From Apostichopus japonicus (Eukaryota; Echinodermata; Holothuroidea; Aspidochirotida; Stichopodidae): a stretch of 64,000 bases of DNA. Of the stretch, positions 60,776 through 64,000 are shown one piece after another (within the stretch, counting starts at the first letter, position 1; each line of letters begins with the position of its first letter). Where the stretch lies: positions 11,487,764 through 11,551,763 of the forward strand of contig NC_092583.1 in NCBI RefSeq assembly GCF_037975245.1. The letters run 5' to 3'. Both the position numbers and the translations under genes were made by a program. Under the pieces are notes generated by a model. The model saw nothing but the letters and a program-made list of their open reading frames with translations, had not been told where the DNA came from and searched no databases.

Positions 60776-62571
60776 ATGACTTTTAGTCGATGCAGTGTGA
60801 AAATTAGACAGATTTACTATTACGTAATGTTTTGGCCCGCCTCCATGCGCAACCTAATGTCACTTTGCAGGAGGGGGACGACAGCCTCTGCCCTCCAGAC
60901 GTCCCCTTCGAAAACTAGGCGTCATCTGCTGTTCCAGATGTGTCTCCTGATGATAGCGGCAAACAACAACAGCAGATCCCTAACCCAGGTTGGGCACACA
61001 TAGCATCAAACCATCCATAACAAAGTCACTACTAATGGCCCACTGTTTGCAACCAATAACACCAATAACGAAGGCGAGAAACCATCGTTCCCACACCAAC
61101 CGGACAATGGGACACTCCAGCAAAAGGTGTTGCATAGTCTCGATGGCCTTACAGCCCACACGGGGACAAATCCCATCACCTAAATGCCACCTGACTAGGC
61201 GAAAATGGTTAGTGATGAGGACCCCAATGCAATCCTCCTCGTCAAGTCCCGGAGACGGCTATCTAGTGACTTACAACACACAGATCTGGAGAGACGGCGG
61301 TTTGGCAAGCCGACGGGCACACAGGCGCGAGCATTGAACATAACACAGAGGGGCCCACCCAATTAACAGCTGTAACCTTCCCAGGGAGGGAGAGCCACCT
61401 CCGACTGAATGTTTCGAGCCTTGCCTCCACCGGATCAGCCTTCTCGGCCCAAGTGGTGGCCTCCGGGGCACCATAACCTAGCCAGATGCCATTTACCCTA
61501 TATCATGACATCTGACCAAGTAGCATCGAACGGGAGGAATTGGCCGCGCCAACCTCCTAAACGCAGCCCTTTGGTCTTCGACTTGTTAAGTCTGGCACCA
61601 GTAGCCTCTTGGAAGGTGGCCAAAACTTTCGATAAAGGCTTGAAGGAGGCGAGGTCCGACACAATACAAGTGACGTCATCGGCATATTGCACGCATTTAA
61701 CTCTAGCCCCACCCGGTACATTGAAGGGTCAAAAACCCAAGCATCTGTCCAGCGAGATACTGAGCGTTTCGCTGAAGAGAAAATACAACAACGGGGAGAG
61801 GGGACAACCCTGACGGACTCCCCTTCGAACCGGCAAGGGACCAGAAGTAAATCCGTTAACAGTGACCATGCACGTGACGTCCTTATATAGTAACGAGACC
61901 CAACGAATAAACACTGAGTTCAATCCGAAGGACTCTAAGGATCTGAACAGAAAGTCGTGATCTACCATGTCAAAGGCCTTCTCCTGGTCAAAGGAGACCA
62001 GTGCACATGCATGGTAAATCACTAACTTTAACAAAATCTATCAAGTCTCTCATCAATCAGAGGTTATGTTGAATACACTTGCCTCGCACAGCACAAGTCT
62101 GGGGAGGACCTACAATATCTGGCATCACATCCACTAAGCGATTTCCTAATGCTTTGGCCAGGATTTTGTAGTCCACATTTAACAGCGTTATTGGACACCT
62201 ATTAGGGTTCAAAGGGTCTCCCGACTTTGGGGGAGAACAATATTTCCAGCCCGCTGTGTTTGGCTCATGTAATTCAACTGGAAAGCGGTAGGCAACACGT
62301 CTCTCAAGTCCCCACCGAGAACCTCCCAGAAGGTCCTATAGAACTCAGCAGGGAGGCCATCGGGACCGGGGGACTTTCCCTTCTTCTTCGCTGCTACCGC
62401 TGTCCAGAGCTCAGCAACGGAGAGATTCGAACCCAAGCTATCGTTTTTACTCTGAAGGGGGGGGGGGGGGCTTTGTCTATACCAGACAACAAGTCTTCCT
62501 GGAGATCCTCGCTAACAGCAGCTCTGGAGTACAGGTTCGAAAAGAACGACCTAAATACCTCAGATGACTAG
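60776..62571 (-). pseudogene. Tx1-like LINE (non-LTR retrotransposon), decayed
   Basis: Read on the minus strand, in order: KSPGPDGLPAEFYRTFW (about 62390), VSFDQEKAFDMVDHDFL and RRGVRQGCPLSPLLYFL (61990-61780), the catalytic MQYADDVTCIVSD (61690) and LNKSKTKGLRLGGWRGQF (61570). After frame changes come GPLCYVQCSRLCARRLA (about 61330) and CPRVGC...ETMQHLLLECP (about 61130), a cysteine-histidine motif common at the C-terminus of this group. The DQEKAFDxVDH and K-S-K-GLRLGGWRG wording points to the Tx1 branch of the L1 group. At least four frameshifts; the endonuclease domain is absent. Confidence 0.85.
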
Positions 62572-62869
62572 TGACCTGCGTGTGTTGTTCGCAGAATTGA
62601 CGTTGTGTTTATGGAGGGTGCACAATCGTAAAAAATCTCCCAATTAGTCGGTATTAACATCTGGTCGGTTTTCCCTCAAGTTACCCTTTATACAGTTGAC
62701 TCAATGTAATCAGTCTTACATGACACTCGTAACTCCCATAAAATAACGGGCTTTGCGACAGTGTCTATCCACGGTCGATCACACCTCAAAGTTCCCCAAT
62801 AAGTCCTAAGAAGCTTCCTGAGCCAAAGTGGCACAATTAGAATACCAGCCATAACATATAGTCAGGGTG

Positions 62870-63309
62870 CTAGCCCGGCTCCATTTACACGTTTGAGGAC
62901 GGAAGGTTTGATGGTCCCGATCAGTAAAAGGCACAGGGGGTCTTGGGAATGAATATATATGAAATTTCCTTTTTTCCAGGCGGCCATCTTGGATTCTGGC
63001 CGCCATATTGGAAGTGGTTGGCCTAAGCAACATGCCATGACCATCATCTGTTTCAGTGAACCCGGAAACACCTGAATTGACCCCTCATTTGTTCATCTCC
63101 GATTTTAACAGCCAGATATATGACATTTCCTTCTTTTTTTCTGGTAGCCATCTTGGATTTTGGCCGCCATCTTGGAAAATCGGGGCCGATCAAGTGGGCT
63201 CCACGGATAAAATCAAAAGATAGGTCGAAAAGAAACTCCATGCCAAATTTGATACTTTTGTCCGGCCGGTAACGTTAATCCTGAAAATTGTTGCTAAGCC
63301 ACCTGACTA
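62870..63309 (-). repeat. right arm of the foldback element
   Basis: Reverse complement of the left arm with scattered changes; carries GGCGGCCATCTTGGATTC and TTGTCCGGCCGGTAACG. A small stretch near the tip (CCTGAAAATTGTTG) is extra relative to the left arm. Confidence 0.85.
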
Positions 63310-63397
63310 ATGCAGCATATGTTGGTAGAAGTTTTAGCCATCGCCAAATATGATTTGGATAAATAATATCACGCATTATTTTCAATTTATAGCCACA

Positions 63398-63508
63398 AAA
63401 AAAAACTATGCCACCAAATATTGGGGGGGGGGTGGAGGATATTAGATACTATTACCCCCACATAAAATATTGGGGGGACATGTCCCCCCCCCATGAGCGC
63501 CGCCCACG
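63398..63508. mobile_element. solo right end of a 51526-type hAT element
   Basis: From ACTATGCCACCAAATATTGG to CATGAGCGCCGCCCACG it matches 52329-52455, the right part of the 930-bp element. No left end seen. Confidence 0.6.
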
Positions 63509-63754
63509 TTCCCGCCTCATCTTTGCATTGATTAATGCAGCTGTAGCACATAGTTTAATAATTGGGCTGTGCTGGTAACGCAACCAAGATCGCAAGTATG
63601 CCTATTAGCATCCCGTGGGACTACCAGTAGGCTGAGAAGCATATATCACCTAGCATTTCTGCCGTATCTGGTCAGATGGAGTCTGTTTCAATTTCATAGG
63701 GCTAAAGACATTCTAATAATTTAATGTTCTACAAAAAACAGCAATGGTGTCTCC

Positions 63755-64000
63755 AGGCGCGTATCCGGGGGGTGTTGGGGGCGCGCGCCCCCCGGGAAAG
63801 AAGAGAGAAGAAAAGAAGAAAAAAGGGAACAAAGAAGGGGGAGGTGGGAAGAGGAGGAAGGAGAGGAAGGAAGGGAAAATAAAAAGAAGAAGGAGAGAAA
63901 AAGGAGGGTGTAGAAGATAAACGCCAAGACACCGGGAAGAGAAAGAGAACAGTGATAATTACAACGCTGATCCCTTTTCTATACACAAGTTAGCCAGTGA
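63755..64000. mobile_element. hAT-like element start, cut by window end
   Basis: CAGGCGCGTATCCGGGGGG resembles the left ends of the other hAT-type elements. It is followed by GGCGCGCGCCCC and a purine tract (63797-63910). The right end lies beyond the window. Confidence 0.4.

Larger units (their letters stand above)
60203..63309. mobile_element. 3.1-kb foldback element holding a LINE
   Basis: Ends TAGTCAGGTGGCTTAGCAA and its reverse complement start inverted arms of about 450 bp. ATG lies outside both ends (60200-60202, 63310-63312), and TA forms both tips, so the target duplication may be 2 or 3 bp. The centre is a decayed Tx1-like LINE. Confidence 0.8.

Overview
This is eukaryotic, animal-type DNA: coding sequence is rare and split into exons with canonical GT/AG splice sites. 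The rest is intron or intergenic sequence rich in (TA)n, (CA)n and (TCA)n microsatellites, poly-G/C runs, minisatellites, tRNA-derived SINEs, LINE remnants and many non-autonomous DNA transposons. An animal DNA primase large-subunit gene, a secreted VWC-domain protein, Tx1-like and CR1-like LINEs and TTAGGG-type repeats together suggest a marine invertebrate, perhaps an echinoderm such as a sea cucumber. The species is an inference; nothing here fixes it.

Two protein-coding genes can be supported. (1) 25.0-30.0 kb, + strand: a four-exon gene for a DNA primase large subunit (PRIM2/p58-like, 724 aa predicted). It keeps all four iron-sulfur cysteines but has few introns and a polar C-terminal tail of about 290 residues that human PRIM2 lacks. 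(2) 53.6-41.7 kb, - strand: at least six exons for a secreted protein with a signal peptide, one VWC domain and four tandem copies of a cysteine-containing domain of about 140-155 residues that I do not recognise. Every exon junction is phase 1 and each repeat is one exon, so the gene looks built by exon duplication. Its 3' end is not resolved; a possible seventh exon lies at 39.4-39.5 kb.

Layout. 0-24 kb has no convincing gene. It holds a 1.6-kb transposon with arrays of palindromic 20-mers (9250-10874, 6-bp target duplication), a roughly 205-bp minisatellite split by a hAT-type MITE (17.1-18.1 kb), another hAT-type element (18967-19595), a palindrome with a (TA)n centre (20.3 kb) and a nest of two hAT-type elements inside an older repeat (22.3-23.5 kb). 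24-30 kb is the primase gene. 30-41 kb holds LINE and MITE remnants and local duplications. 41.7-53.6 kb is the VWC gene; its first intron holds a MITE, a CR1-like LINE end, duplicated SINEs, a palindromic minisatellite and a 0.93-kb hAT-type element. 53.6-64 kb is repeat-dominated: a SINE, a small inverted-repeat element with telomere-like core, a (CCCCTT)n block, arrays of GATAAAC palindromes, and a 3.1-kb foldback element that carries a decayed Tx1-like LINE.

The two genes show no functional link. The dominant story of the window is repeated insertion and nesting of small transposons, many still readable through exact 8-bp, 6-bp or 13-bp target duplications.
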